A stretch of 64,000 bases of DNA from Streptomyces sp. SKN60 (lineage in GTDB: Bacteria > Actinomycetota > Actinomycetes > Streptomycetales > Streptomycetaceae), in the NCBI RefSeq assembly GCF_026236535.1, contig NZ_JAHTMW010000020.1:81595-145594 (forward strand), in the 5' to 3' direction. This document shows positions 17,192 through 26,679 of this stretch, in pieces (the stretch's first letter is position 1; each line of letters begins with the position of its first letter). The position numbers were made by a program, and so were the translations under genes. The notes under the pieces were generated by a model, which saw nothing but the letters and a program-made list of their open reading frames with translations, had not been told where the DNA came from and made no database searches.

Positions 17192-18052
17192 ATGAGCGCC
17201 CAGATTCTCGATGGCAAGGCCACCGCAGCCGCGATCAAGTCCGATCTGACCGTCCGTGTGGCGGCTCTCAAGGAGCGGGGCGTCACGCCCGGCCTCGGCA
17301 CCGTCCTGGTCGGCGACGATCCGGGCAGCCAGAAGTACGTCGCCGGCAAGCACCGCGACTGCGCGCAGGTCGGCATCGCCTCCATCCAGCGCGAACTCCC
17401 CGGCACCGCCACGCAGGAGGAGATCGAGGCGGTCGTGCGCGAGCTCAACGAGGACCCGGCCTGCACCGGCTACATCGTGCAGCTGCCGCTCCCCAAGGGC
17501 ATCGACGAGAACCGCATCCTGGAGCTCATGGACCCGGCGAAGGACGCCGACGGCCTGCACCCGATGAACCTCGGCCGGCTCGTCCTCAACGAGCCCGCCC
17601 CGCTGCCCTGCACCCCCAATGGCGTCATCAACCTGCTGCGGCGGCACGGCGTGGAGATCAACGGCGCGGAGGTCGTGGTCGTGGGCCGGGGGGTGACCAT
17701 CGGGCGCCCGATGCCGCTGCTGCTGACCCGCCGCTCCGAGAACGCCACCGTGACCCAGTGCCACACCGGCACCAAGGACCTCGCGGCACACCTGCGGCGC
17801 GCCGACATCATCGTCGCGGCGGCCGGTGTCGGGCATCTGATCAAGCCGGAGGACGTGAAGCCTGGCGCGGCCGTGCTGGACGTCGGCGTCTCGCGCGACG
17901 CCGACGGCAAGATCGTCGGCGACGTCCACCCGGGCGTGACCGAGGTGGCCGGCTGGATCTCCCCGAACCCGGGCGGCGTCGGCCCGATGACCCGCGCCCA
18001 GCTGCTCGTCAACGTCGTCGAGGCCGCCGAGCGCGCGGCCGGGGTCCGCTGA
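17192..18052 (+). CDS. folD: Methylene-THF dehydrogenase / cyclohydrolase
   Basis: 286 residues, the usual FolD length. Family motifs are YVAGKHRDCAQVGI, GYIVQLPLPKG (with the PLP signature), DPAKDADGLHP, and the NADP-binding GRGVTIGRPMPLLL, which carries the GRSxxVGxP-like loop in a VTIG variant. It interconverts 5,10-methylene-THF and 10-formyl-THF, supplying PurN and PurH. ATG 17192 was chosen; GGGAAG lies about 15 bases upstream, so the ribosome-binding site is weak. The 240-base upstream region holds no other gene that I can see. Confidence 0.95.
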   Translation: MSAQILDGKATAAAIKSDLTVRVAALKERGVTPGLGTVLVGDDPGSQKYVAGKHRDCAQVGIASIQRELPGTATQEEIEAVVRELNEDPACTGYIVQLPLPKGIDENRILELMDPAKDADGLHPMNLGRLVLNEPAPLPCTPNGVINLLRRHGVEINGAEVVVVGRGVTIGRPMPLLLTRRSENATVTQCHTGTKDLAAHLRRADIIVAAAGVGHLIKPEDVKPGAAVLDVGVSRDADGKIVGDVHPGVTEVAGWISPNPGGVGPMTRAQLLVNVVEAAERAAGVR

Positions 18053-18054
18053 CC

Positions 18055-18591
18055 ATGTCTTCCTCCGACGCGGAGGCGCCGCGGATCCCGGAGGAGCCGG
18101 ACGCCGGTGCGGGTGCGGGTGCGGATGCCGGTGCGGCCATGGGTGCCGGTGCCGGCGTGGCCGTGGGTGCCGATGGGGCCGAGGCCGTACGCCCGCGCCG
18201 CCACCCCCGGGCCACGCTCACGACCACGACCGCCCGCCCCGAGGGCGGCGGCCGGGCGGCGCCGGGCGACGCGCCGGCGCCGGCGCGCCAGTGGCCGCTG
18301 CTCACCGTGCTCGGCCTGACCGCGCTCGGGCTGCTGATCGTGGGCACCGATCTGTTCCCGCAGGCCTTCCGGGTCGGCACCCTGCTGGTCGGGGCGGCGC
18401 TCCTGACGGGTGCGGTGCTGCGTCGCGTACTGCCCTCGGTCGGCATGCTGGCGGTGCGCTCCCGCTTCACCGACATGATCACGTACGGGGTGATGGGCGG
18501 CCTGATCGTGCTGCTCGCGCTGATGGTGCAGCCGGAGCCCTGGCTGCGGATCCCGTTCCTGGAGGACATCCTCCATCTGACGGTGAGCTGA
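18055..18591 (+). CDS. DUF3017 membrane protein
   Basis: 178 residues. A Gly/Ala-rich head (about 16-45) is followed by a basic Pro-rich segment and three hydrophobic segments (LLTVLGLTALGLLIVGTDLF, FRVGTLLVGAALLTGAVLRR, MITYGVMGGLIVLLALMV). DUF3017 proteins characteristically follow folD in Streptomyces. ATG 18055 is two bases after the folD stop, so the genes are co-transcribed. The function is unknown. Confidence 0.8.
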   Translation: MSSSDAEAPRIPEEPDAGAGAGADAGAAMGAGAGVAVGADGAEAVRPRRHPRATLTTTTARPEGGGRAAPGDAPAPARQWPLLTVLGLTALGLLIVGTDLFPQAFRVGTLLVGAALLTGAVLRRVLPSVGMLAVRSRFTDMITYGVMGGLIVLLALMVQPEPWLRIPFLEDILHLTVS

Positions 18592-18628
18592 GGCCTGAGG
18601 CCTGAGGCCTGCCTCGCAGAGAAGTGAC

Positions 18629-18664
18629 GGCGCCCGTCCTCTCCCCCGTGGGAGGACGGGCGCC
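18629..18664 (+). terminator. folD-DUF3017 terminator hairpin
   Basis: A 13-bp stem: GGCGCCCGTCCTC at 18629-18641 pairs with 18652-18664 around a 10-base loop. A run of GAGGCCT repeats just upstream is unrelated. Confidence 0.8.
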
Positions 18665-18938
18665 GCTGCGCTCCAGGGTCATGTACGTGCCAATGCCCGA
18701 TCAAGGCCCGCCGGACCGTTGTGGCACGGAGGTGACGGAAGTGACGATTCCGGTACGTGGCTCGTTATGCGTACGTGTGGGGTGAGCCGCACCACAAGGG
18801 GGTGGGGGTGCGCACCGCCCTGGGTCCGATAGCCTGACCGCTGGATATCTCTTCACGTCGAGACATCGATCGATCAAGGGGAGACGTCCAGCATCAGGGG
18901 CAGGGACCCCCACCGCCAGCTGTCTTACGGAGATCGCC
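18665..18938 (+). promoter_or_regulatory. mdh upstream region
   Basis: No gene is seen here. A possible -10 (TAGCCT, about 18830) lacks a clear -35. TCTTCACGTCGAGA (about 18850-18863) is an imperfect palindrome in the leader and could be an operator. CGGAGA precedes ATG 18939 at a normal distance. Confidence 0.35.
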
Positions 18939-19928
<990 letters not shown>

Positions 19929-19966
19929 GTCTGACCGCCGCTTGATCGCCGCCTGACCGCTTTCCA

Positions 19967-20003
19967 CAGCGCCCCCGGCCGGATTCTCCGGCCGGGGGCG
20001 CTG
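19967..20003 (+). terminator. mdh terminator
   Basis: A perfect 17-bp stem (19967-19983 with 19987-20003) closes on a three-base loop TTC, 39 bases after the mdh stop. Confidence 0.88.
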
Positions 20004-20004
20004 T

Positions 20005-20041
20005 GTTGTGCAACCACAATGGAATGTAGTACTTCTTATAC
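20005..20041 (+). promoter_or_regulatory. Operator-like repeat before the Xre regulator
   Basis: TTGTG-CAAC-CACAA (20006-20019) is a perfect 5-bp inverted repeat 23 bases before the ATG of a small Xre regulator. The stretch is AT-rich for this genome (GTAGTACTTCTTATAC). Autoregulation is an inference. Confidence 0.4.
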
Positions 20042-20287
20042 ATGAGCGAGCAGGTGCACAACAGGCTCTCGGTCGTCAGGGCCGAGCGGAAGGTGTCGCG
20101 GCAGGCGCTGGCCGAGGCAGTGGGCGTCCACTACCAGACCATCGGCTACATCGAGCGCGGCCAGTACAACCCGAGTCTCGACCTGGCCCTGAAGGTGGCC
20201 CGGTACTTCGAGCTGCCAGTGGAGGCGCTGTTCTCCCTGGAGCCGTTCCAGCCGCTCACCACAGAGGTCTACGGGAGGACGAAGTGA
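20042..20287 (+). CDS. Small Xre-family HTH regulator
   Basis: 81 residues that are almost entirely a helix-turn-helix: VRAERKVSRQALAEAVGV...YQTIGYIERG, then SLDLALKVARYFELPVEALF. This length and layout match YgzD-type regulators. These are commonly encoded just ahead of a membrane protein, as here. Its TGA overlaps the next ATG by one base, so the two are translationally coupled. It may repress its own operon through the upstream inverted repeat. Confidence 0.88.
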   Translation: MSEQVHNRLSVVRAERKVSRQALAEAVGVHYQTIGYIERGQYNPSLDLALKVARYFELPVEALFSLEPFQPLTTEVYGRTK

Positions 20288-20790
20288 TGACGACGACCGC
20301 GACGCGCTACGACCGGCGCATGTACGCCGTGATGAACAACCGTGAGGCCGCGGCCCTGTTCGCGACCGCCGGGCGCCGCAAGGCCCTGGTGGGCGTGCAC
20401 ATCGCGCTCACGGCCGGCGTGCTCGGCGCGTTCTTCGGCTGGGGCGGGGTCCCGGGGGCGATCACCATGGTGGCGCTGCTGCTGCCGTGGGTCGTGGCGA
20501 CCGGTGCGATCAACGGGGCCACCCGCGGACTCCTGGAGCTGCGCGCCCGGATGCTCGACGAGCGCCAGCTGGTCGAGCGGGACCGCGTCCGCTCCCTCGC
20601 GCACCAGCTGACCGGCCGGCTGCTCCTCGCCGGCACGGCCGCAGTGGTGGCAGCCGAGCTGTACACCGACGTCGACCTGTCCCGCCTCACGGTGCCGCTC
20701 ATGGTCGCGGCCCTCGTGCTGCACCTGCTGAGCCCGCTCTGGGTCGCCGGACTGCGCGTCCAGGACGAGCCGTCCGACGACGAGAGCTGA
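20287..20790 (+). CDS. Four-helix membrane protein coupled to the Xre gene
   Basis: 167 residues with four hydrophobic segments (ALVGVHIALTAGVLGAFFGW, ITMVALLLPWVVATGAING, LLLAGTAAVVAAELY, LTVPLMVAALVLHLLSPLWV). An Arg/Glu-rich loop (LRARMLDERQLVERDRVR) lies between helices 2 and 3. The shape resembles DUF2178-like proteins paired with small HTH regulators, whose function is unknown. ATG 20287 overlaps the upstream stop; GTG 20284 is an alternative start one codon earlier. Confidence 0.75.
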   Translation: MTTTATRYDRRMYAVMNNREAAALFATAGRRKALVGVHIALTAGVLGAFFGWGGVPGAITMVALLLPWVVATGAINGATRGLLELRARMLDERQLVERDRVRSLAHQLTGRLLLAGTAAVVAAELYTDVDLSRLTVPLMVAALVLHLLSPLWVAGLRVQDEPSDDES

Positions 20791-20806
20791 ACGGCCCGCC
20801 TCCGGC

Positions 20807-21553
20807 CTACGCGCCGCGCAACTCCTCGGCCAGAGCACGGACATGGTCGAGCGTACGGAGCAACAGGCCCGGGCCGAAGGTGATCCGGGTCGCGCCCAGG
20901 CGGCCGAGCTCGGCGAACGGCGGGCTGTCCGGGCGGGCCAGGAAGTTGAGCGGCAGGTCCGGGCCGAGGCCGGCTCGCAGGGCCGGCAGGTCGGCGGCCG
21001 GGGCGGCGATGGGGTACACGCAGTCGGCGCCCGCCGCCGCGTACCGCAGGGACCGGGTCACGGCCGCGGTCGCGGGTGCGGGGACGTCGCGCAGGTAGAC
21101 GTCGACGCGGGCGTTGACGAAGAGCGCGTCCCCGGCCTCCGCCCGTACCGCCGCCAGCAGGTCGGCGTGCTCATGGGTGTCCTTCAGACCGCCCCGGGCG
21201 TCGGAGTCCTCCAGGTTCACGCCGGCCGCGCCGGTCTCCAGGACCCGTTCGACGAGCTCCTTCGGCGCGAGCCCGTAACCGCCCTCCACGTCCGCGGTCA
21301 CCGGGACGGACACCGCCCGGACGATCCGCGCGACCTGGGCGAACATCTCGTCGGCGGGCGTGCTCCCGTCCTCGTACCCCAGCGACCGGGCGATCCCGGC
21401 GCTGGGCGTGGCGAGGGCCGGGAAGCCGGCCGCCTCGAAGGCGACGGCGCTCGCCGCGTCCCACGGGCCGGGCAGCACCAGCGGATCGCCGGCCGCCCGG
21501 CCGAGGTGCAGCGCGCGCAGCGTGCGGGCCGGCTCGCTCGCGCGCTCGCTCAC
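20807..21553 (-). CDS. Isocitrate lyase / PEP mutase family protein
   Basis: 248 residues. The PEP mutase/ICL TIM-barrel signature is visible: LVLPGPWDAASAVAFEAAGF, ALATPSAGIARSLGYEDG, PVTADVEGGYG and GVNLEDSD. It lacks the KKCGH loop of true isocitrate lyases, so C-C or P-C bond chemistry on a small keto-acid substrate is likely but undefined. GTG 21553 overlaps the stop of the upstream AhpD-like gene (GTGA), forming a two-gene operon divergent from a MocR regulator. Confidence 0.85.
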   Translation of the reverse strand: MSERASEPARTLRALHLGRAAGDPLVLPGPWDAASAVAFEAAGFPALATPSAGIARSLGYEDGSTPADEMFAQVARIVRAVSVPVTADVEGGYGLAPKELVERVLETGAAGVNLEDSDARGGLKDTHEHADLLAAVRAEAGDALFVNARVDVYLRDVPAPATAAVTRSLRYAAAGADCVYPIAAPAADLPALRAGLGPDLPLNFLARPDSPPFAELGRLGATRITFGPGLLLRTLDHVRALAEELRGA

Positions 21554-22074
21554 TTCTTGTACGCCCCGGGGGTGTAGTGGCCCGGGACCATGCGGGTGGT
21601 GACGGCGATCCGGTTCCAGGAGTTGATCGTCACGATCGCGCCGATGACGTGCGCGAGCTCGGTCTCCTCGAAATGGCGGGCCGCCTCCGCGTACACCTCG
21701 TCCGGCACGAAGCCGTCGGTGAGGACGGTGACCGCCTCCGTCAGGGCGAGCGCGGCGAGCTCCCGCTCCGTGTAGAAGTGCTTCGACTCGCGCCAGGCCG
21801 CCAGCTGCACGATCCGCTGGACGCTCTCGCCCGCCGCCAGCGCGTCCTTGGTGTGCATGTCCAGGCAGAAGGCGCAGTTGTTGATCTGCGAGGCGCGGAT
21901 CTTGATCAGCTCGTAGAGCTTCGGCTCGACATGCTTGGACGCGGCGATCTCCAGGCCGATCATGGCCTTGTAGAACTCGGGGTGCCGCTCGGCGAAGGCC
22001 TGCCGGGCCGGGTGCTCGGGGGCGTACGCCGTCGTGGCGGCCTGTGCGGTGTCCTGCGTCGTGGTGGTGGTCAT
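21550..22074 (-). CDS. AhpD/carboxymuconolactone decarboxylase family protein
   Basis: 174 residues. The AhpD-like core has a redox motif in INNCAFCLDMHTKDAL (CxxC followed by His), preceded by YELIKIRASQ. Such proteins act as alkylhydroperoxidase-like disulfide reductases. ATG 22074 was chosen; an in-frame GTG lies three codons earlier. It is divergent from a MocR-type regulator with 47 bases between starts, so that regulator is the obvious candidate for its control. Confidence 0.88.
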   Translation of the reverse strand: MTTTTTQDTAQAATTAYAPEHPARQAFAERHPEFYKAMIGLEIAASKHVEPKLYELIKIRASQINNCAFCLDMHTKDALAAGESVQRIVQLAAWRESKHFYTERELAALALTEAVTVLTDGFVPDEVYAEAARHFEETELAHVIGAIVTINSWNRIAVTTRMVPGHYTPGAYKK

Positions 22075-22100
22075 GCCGACCACCGTACGGACGGGGTGGT

Positions 22101-22121
22101 GCCCAGGTATGGTCCATTCCC
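22101..22121. promoter_or_regulatory. Small palindrome in the AhpD/MocR divergent spacer
   Basis: ATGG-T-CCAT (22109-22117) is a 9-base palindrome five bases before the MocR ATG, and a further CCATGG overlaps the start. It is a candidate operator for the MocR protein. Confidence 0.35.
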
Positions 22122-23561
22122 ATGGCGAATGACTGGGCCACTTTCGGCGCCGACCTGCACCTCGAACCGCACGGGCAGGGGGAGGGCCTGCGCGAGGGCC
22201 TGATGAACGCGCTCCGGGACGCCGTGCGCAGCGGGCGCCTCGCCGCCGGGACCCGGCTGCCGTCCTCGCGCTCCCTCGCCGTCGACCTGGGCGTGGCCCG
22301 CAACACCGTCGCCGACGCCTACGCCGAACTCGTCGCCGAGGGCTGGCTCACCGCCCGGCAGGGCTCCGGCACCCGGGTGGCCCAGCGCTCCGTACCCCGC
22401 CGCCAGGCCCTGCGGGCCGCCCCCGCCGTCGCCCCGCACAGCCGCTCCGTCACCGCGCCGCCCGCCGGCAAGCCCACGTACAACCTGCGCCCCGGCACCC
22501 CCGACCTCGCCTCCTTCCCCCGCGCCGACTGGCTCAAGGCCGCCCGCAAGGCGCTCATGGCCGCGCCCCACGAGGCCTTCGGTTACGGCGACCCCCGCGG
22601 CCGGATCGAACTGCGCACCGTGCTCGCCGAATACCTCGCGCGGGCCCGCGGCGTGTACGCGCGGCCCGAACGGATCGTGCTCTGCTCGGGGTTCGTGCAC
22701 GGCCTGATGCTGATGGGGCAGGTGCTGCGGGCCCGCGGGGTGCGGGAGGTGGCCGTCGAGTCGTACGGCCTCGACGTCCACTGGGACCTGCTGGACCGCG
22801 CCGGGCTGCGGATGCCGGCCCTGCCGTTCGACGAACGCGGCACCCGCACCGAGGAGTTGGCGTCGAAGGAGCGGGGTGCGATCGGGGCGGTCCTGCTGAC
22901 GCCCGCCCACCAGTTCCCGACCGGCGGCGCCCTCCGGCCCGACCGGCGCGCGGCGGCCGTCGACTGGGCGCGGGCGGCCGGCGGGCTGCTCCTGGAGGAC
23001 GACTACGACGGGGAGTTCCGCTACGACCGGCAGCCGGTGGGCGCTTTGCAGGGGCTCGACCCGGACCGGGTCGTCTACCTCGGCACCGCGAGCAAGTCCC
23101 TCGCGCCGGGCCTGCGGATCGCCTGGATGGTGCTGCCCGAACAGCTCGTCGACGAGGTCGTCGCGACGAAAGGCACCGTCGACTGGGTGTCCAGCGCGAC
23201 CGACCAGCTCACCTTCGCGGAGTTCCTCGCCTCCGGCGCGTACGACCGGCACGTACGGGCCATGCGGCTGCGCTACCGGCGCCGCCGCGACCAGCTCGTC
23301 GCGGCGGTCGCCGCCGCCTCGCCCGAGACCCGGATCAGCGGCATCGCGGCCGGACTGCACGCGGTCCTCGAACTCCCCGAGGGCACCGAGGAGTCGGTGC
23401 TGCGCGCCGCCGCCTTCCAGGGCCTGGCCCTGCTCGGCATCAACCGCTTCCGACACCCCACCGTCCCGCGCACCCGCGACGCCCTGGTCGTCGGCTACGG
23501 CACCCCGTCGGACAGCGCCTGGTCGGGCGCGCTCGAAGCGCTGTGCCGGGTGCTGCCCTAG
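22122..23561 (+). CDS. MocR/PdxR-type regulator (GntR HTH + aminotransferase fold)
   Basis: 479 residues. The N-terminal GntR winged helix (about 20-95) contains GTRLPSSRSLAVDLGVARNT and VAEGWLTARQGSGTRV. The rest is a class I aminotransferase-like domain. Its PLP lysine lies in YLGTASKSLAPGLRIAW and its cofactor Asp-Tyr region is LLLEDDYDGEFRY. These proteins sense PLP or an amino-acid adduct. It is divergent from the AhpD/PEP-mutase operon, its likely target. The stop codon overlaps that of the convergent hydrolase in a shared CTAG. Confidence 0.9.
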   Translation: MANDWATFGADLHLEPHGQGEGLREGLMNALRDAVRSGRLAAGTRLPSSRSLAVDLGVARNTVADAYAELVAEGWLTARQGSGTRVAQRSVPRRQALRAAPAVAPHSRSVTAPPAGKPTYNLRPGTPDLASFPRADWLKAARKALMAAPHEAFGYGDPRGRIELRTVLAEYLARARGVYARPERIVLCSGFVHGLMLMGQVLRARGVREVAVESYGLDVHWDLLDRAGLRMPALPFDERGTRTEELASKERGAIGAVLLTPAHQFPTGGALRPDRRAAAVDWARAAGGLLLEDDYDGEFRYDRQPVGALQGLDPDRVVYLGTASKSLAPGLRIAWMVLPEQLVDEVVATKGTVDWVSSATDQLTFAEFLASGAYDRHVRAMRLRYRRRRDQLVAAVAAASPETRISGIAAGLHAVLELPEGTEESVLRAAAFQGLALLGINRFRHPTVPRTRDALVVGYGTPSDSAWSGALEALCRVLP

Positions 23562-24364
23562 CGAGGCAGCAGCCGGGCGGTGAGGAAGGCGAGGATCTCG
23601 TCGCGGGCGCGGAGGGTCGGATGCCCGGCCTCGTCGACGAGGTGTGCGGTGACGACGCTGTGCGGAGTGCCGACGACCTCGGCGAAGAAGGGCGGCGGGG
23701 CGGGGTTCGCGGCGCTGTCCGGCAGGACCCGGCCGTCGAACGCGTCGCCGAGGAGAGCGCGGTACGCGGCGAAGCGCTGCCCCGTGCACCAGCGGTCGCC
23801 CGCGAAGCGGTAGGCGAGGACGGTGAGCCCGTCGCGGGTCAGCCGGTCGCGGACGGCCCGCGCGTCGGCCGGGTCCAGCTCGATCCCGGCGGGGTCGTCG
23901 AGGGGGAGGGAGGGGTGGTTGACGACGGGCGCGACGACGGCCGGCTCCAGGGCCATGGTGAGCGCGAAGTTGCCGGTGAAGCAGAGCCCGATCGCGCCCA
24001 CGCCGGGCCCGCCGCACTCCGCGTGCGCCTGGCGCGCAAGGCCGCGCAGCCACCGGGTGACGGGGCTGGTGCCGCCGCCGGCGAACGCGCGGAACTCCGC
24101 GCTGACGCAGGCCCGGCGGACCACCTCCTGACCGCCGTCGGCCGTCGGGAAGGCGCCGTCGGTACCGAACAGGGACGGCACGTACACGGTCAGACCCGCG
24201 TCCCGCACCCAGCGGGCGAGCCGCAGCACGTCGGGGCTGATGCCCGGCATCTCGGGCAGCACGACGACGGCGGGCCCGGCGCCGGCGACGTACACGTGCT
24301 TGGTCACGCCGTGGACGGTGACGCGGCGGCGGTCGAAGTCCTCGATGGCATCGTCTTTGGTCAT
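23558..24364 (-). CDS. Dienelactone hydrolase family protein
   Basis: 268 residues, alpha/beta-hydrolase fold. The nucleophile elbow is GAIGLCFTGN with Cys in place of Ser, as in dienelactone hydrolases. An early oxyanion region (VVVLPEMPGISP) and a late His (DEAGHPTLRARDE) complete the set. Substrate is unknown. ATG 24364 is divergent from a GlxA/AraC-type regulator, the probable controller. Its stop overlaps the MocR stop by four bases. Confidence 0.85.
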   Translation of the reverse strand: MTKDDAIEDFDRRRVTVHGVTKHVYVAGAGPAVVVLPEMPGISPDVLRLARWVRDAGLTVYVPSLFGTDGAFPTADGGQEVVRRACVSAEFRAFAGGGTSPVTRWLRGLARQAHAECGGPGVGAIGLCFTGNFALTMALEPAVVAPVVNHPSLPLDDPAGIELDPADARAVRDRLTRDGLTVLAYRFAGDRWCTGQRFAAYRALLGDAFDGRVLPDSAANPAPPPFFAEVVGTPHSVVTAHLVDEAGHPTLRARDEILAFLTARLLPR

Positions 24365-24463
24365 GGGCGTCAGCGTGACGGGCCGTGGGGTGTCCCGTTG
24401 AGGGGCCGGATCGCCAGGTCCGGGGGTAATCTCGCCAGTCGGTACGGGGGGAGGGGGCGGCGG

Positions 24464-25471
24464 ATGGCGACGCCGGGGGAGCTGCGGGTCGGGGTCCTCG
24501 CGTACCCGGGCTGCTTCGCGTCCGAAGTCTTCGGCGTACCCGATCTGTTGACGATGGCCGCGCATGTGGCGGGCCCGGAGGCGCCCGGGTACCGGGGCGT
24601 GATCGTGTCGCCCCGCCGCCGGGTCGTCGCGTCGGGCGGCGCGAGCCTGGACGTGGGGCCGCTGTGCGAGGTGGACGTCCTCGTGGTCCCCGGGTTCGAA
24701 CTGCGCCTGGGCGCGGACCTGGACGCGTGGCTCGGCGGGCTCGCGCCCGAGATCGCCGCGATCCGCGCGCGGGCGGCGGCCGGTACGGCGGTGGTGTCGC
24801 TGTGCGTCGGCGCCTTTCTGCTCGCCGAGGCCGGGCTGCTCGACGGGCGCCGGGCCACCACGTCCTGGCTGCACGCGGACGCCCTCGCCCGGCGGTACCC
24901 GGCGGCCGACGTACGGCCCGAGCACCTGGTCGTGACCGACCGGGGCGTGACGACCACGGCCGCCTTCGGCGCGATGTACGACTTCGCGCTGGAACTGATC
25001 CGCCACCACAGCGGCCCGCGGGTCGCCCGGACCACCGCCCGGCTCGCCCTCGTCGACGACGCCCGCACCTCCCAGACCCCGTACGTCGACCCGAGCCTGC
25101 TGCCGCAGCCCGGCAGCGAGTTCTCCCAGCGGGTCATGCGCCGCCTCGACCAGAACCTCGCCGCCCGCTACGACCTCCCCGCTCTCGCCGCCGCCTTCCG
25201 CGTCAGCACCCGCACCCTCCTGCGCCGCTTCTCCGCCGAAACCGGCCACACCCCGCTCGCCCACCTCCAGTCCGCCCGCGTCCGCCGCGCCCGCCACCTC
25301 CTGGAGACCACCGACCGCACCGTCGCCGCCATCGCCGCCTCGGTCGGCTACCAGGACCCCGGCACCTTCGCCGCCCTCTTCACCCGCCACACGGGCCACC
25401 GCCCGAGCGCCTACCGCACGGCCTTCCGCCGCAACGCCGAAGCCCCGGCCCCTTCGCACCCCGCCCCCTGA
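24464..25471 (+). CDS. GlxA-type AraC-family regulator (DJ-1/PfpI + AraC HTH)
   Basis: 335 residues. The N-terminal DJ-1/PfpI-like sensor domain (about 8-175) has the elbow VVSLCVGAFLLAEAGLL. The C-terminal AraC domain (about 215-325) has both HTH motifs (LAAAFRVSTRTLLRRFSAETG and VAAIAASVGYQDPGTFAALF). ATG 24464 follows a very strong GGGGGGAGGGGG. It is divergent from the dienelactone hydrolase gene, with 99 bases between starts, so it probably regulates that gene. Confidence 0.9.
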   Translation: MATPGELRVGVLAYPGCFASEVFGVPDLLTMAAHVAGPEAPGYRGVIVSPRRRVVASGGASLDVGPLCEVDVLVVPGFELRLGADLDAWLGGLAPEIAAIRARAAAGTAVVSLCVGAFLLAEAGLLDGRRATTSWLHADALARRYPAADVRPEHLVVTDRGVTTTAAFGAMYDFALELIRHHSGPRVARTTARLALVDDARTSQTPYVDPSLLPQPGSEFSQRVMRRLDQNLAARYDLPALAAAFRVSTRTLLRRFSAETGHTPLAHLQSARVRRARHLLETTDRTVAAIAASVGYQDPGTFAALFTRHTGHRPSAYRTAFRRNAEAPAPSHPAP

Positions 25472-25694
25472 CCGGTCGGCCGGCCCCGCCGGGCCTCCGG
25501 CCGGCACCGCCGGACCTCCGGCCCGGGCCCTGGCCCGGCTCTAGGGTCGGCTCCCGGCCTTCGGCCGGAGCCCGAGCGTTCGCCGCGCTGACAGCGGGCC
25601 CCGCCAGCCCCTGGGCTCGGCCCCCGCCTTCGGCTAGCTCCCGGCCCCCGGCCGGCTCCCGGCCCCGGCCCCAGCCGACGCACTCGCCGCGGCC
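25472..25694. other. GC-rich intergenic stretch with CCGG repeats and a hairpin
   Basis: I see no gene. The region consists of degenerate CTCCGGCC/GGCTCCCGGCC repeats. One clear stem-loop with a TTC loop (25549-25572, GGCTCCcGGCC with GGCCGGAGCC) could terminate the convergent AraC-type and EamA genes. Confidence 0.5.
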
Positions 25695-26558
25695 TCAGCC
25701 CCCCGCCCCCGGCGTCCTCGCCGACGCCTTCCCCTCCGCCTCTGCCGGCGCCTCGCCGAACCGCGCCAGCGTCAGCGAGCCCGCCACCGCCACCGCGAAG
25801 CCCAGGAGGGCGAGCCAGCCCAGGCCGGGGCGGGTGGTGTCGCCGAGCCAGGTGATGCCGACGACGGCGGGGCCGATGGTTTCGCCGAGGACGAGGCCGG
25901 CGGTGGCGGTGGTGACGGCGCCGCGGTTGAGGGCGGAGGTGTAGAGGAGGAAGGCGCTGCCGCCGCCGACCAGGAGGGCGTAGAGGGCCGGGTCGGTCAG
26001 GTCGAAGGAGTCGAGGAGGCGGACCGCGATCTCGACCACGCCGAAGCCGAGGCCGCCCGCGAGGCCGAGGGTGAGGGCGCGGGGGCGGTTCGGGAGGCGG
26101 CCGGCGGCGGCGCCCGCCGCGAGGACGCCGAAGGAGGCCGCGAGCAGGCCCCAGGACAGCACGGCGTCGGCGCCCTCGTGGCCCTCCCGGCCGGACGCGA
26201 GCGCCAGCATCGCGAGCCCCAGGCAGACCACCGCGACCGCCGCCCACTCCGTACGGCTGAGCCGCACCTTCAGCATCCGGGAGGCGATCACCGCCGTTAC
26301 CGCGAGGCTCGCCGCGAGCGACGCGCCGACCACGTAGATCGGCAGGGTCCGCAGCGCCACGATCTGCAGGACGAAGCCGAGTCCGTCCATGCCGAGCCCG
26401 GCCACGTACCGCCACTGCCGCAGCGCCCGCCACTGCAGCGCCACGTCGACCCCGCCGCCCGTGCCGGGTCCGGCGGCCCGCGCGCCGAGCGCCTGGAAGA
26501 CGGAGGCAGCGCCGAAACAGACGGCCGAACCGAGCGCGCAGATCATCCCAAGAAGCAC
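25695..26558 (-). CDS. EamA/DMT-type transporter
   Basis: 287 residues with about nine to ten hydrophobic helices arranged as two EamA-like halves (MLLGMICALGSAVCFGAASVFQALGARA and later LVGGGSAFLLYTSALNRGAVTTATAGLVLGE). Members export small metabolites; the substrate cannot be told from sequence. The start is GTG 26558; an ATG four codons later (MICALGS) is an alternative. Confidence 0.8.
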   Translation of the reverse strand: MLLGMICALGSAVCFGAASVFQALGARAAGPGTGGGVDVALQWRALRQWRYVAGLGMDGLGFVLQIVALRTLPIYVVGASLAASLAVTAVIASRMLKVRLSRTEWAAVAVVCLGLAMLALASGREGHEGADAVLSWGLLAASFGVLAAGAAAGRLPNRPRALTLGLAGGLGFGVVEIAVRLLDSFDLTDPALYALLVGGGSAFLLYTSALNRGAVTTATAGLVLGETIGPAVVGITWLGDTTRPGLGWLALLGFAVAVAGSLTLARFGEAPAEAEGKASARTPGAGG

Positions 26559-26679
26559 GAAAGGGACTCTAGTGCGACGGGGATCGGACGCGCGTTCACG
26601 CCGGGCCTACACTGTGCGGTCGCAACCGGGTGCCGGCAGCCGCCGCCAGCCCGGCCCACAGGGAGGGACGGGGACGGAC

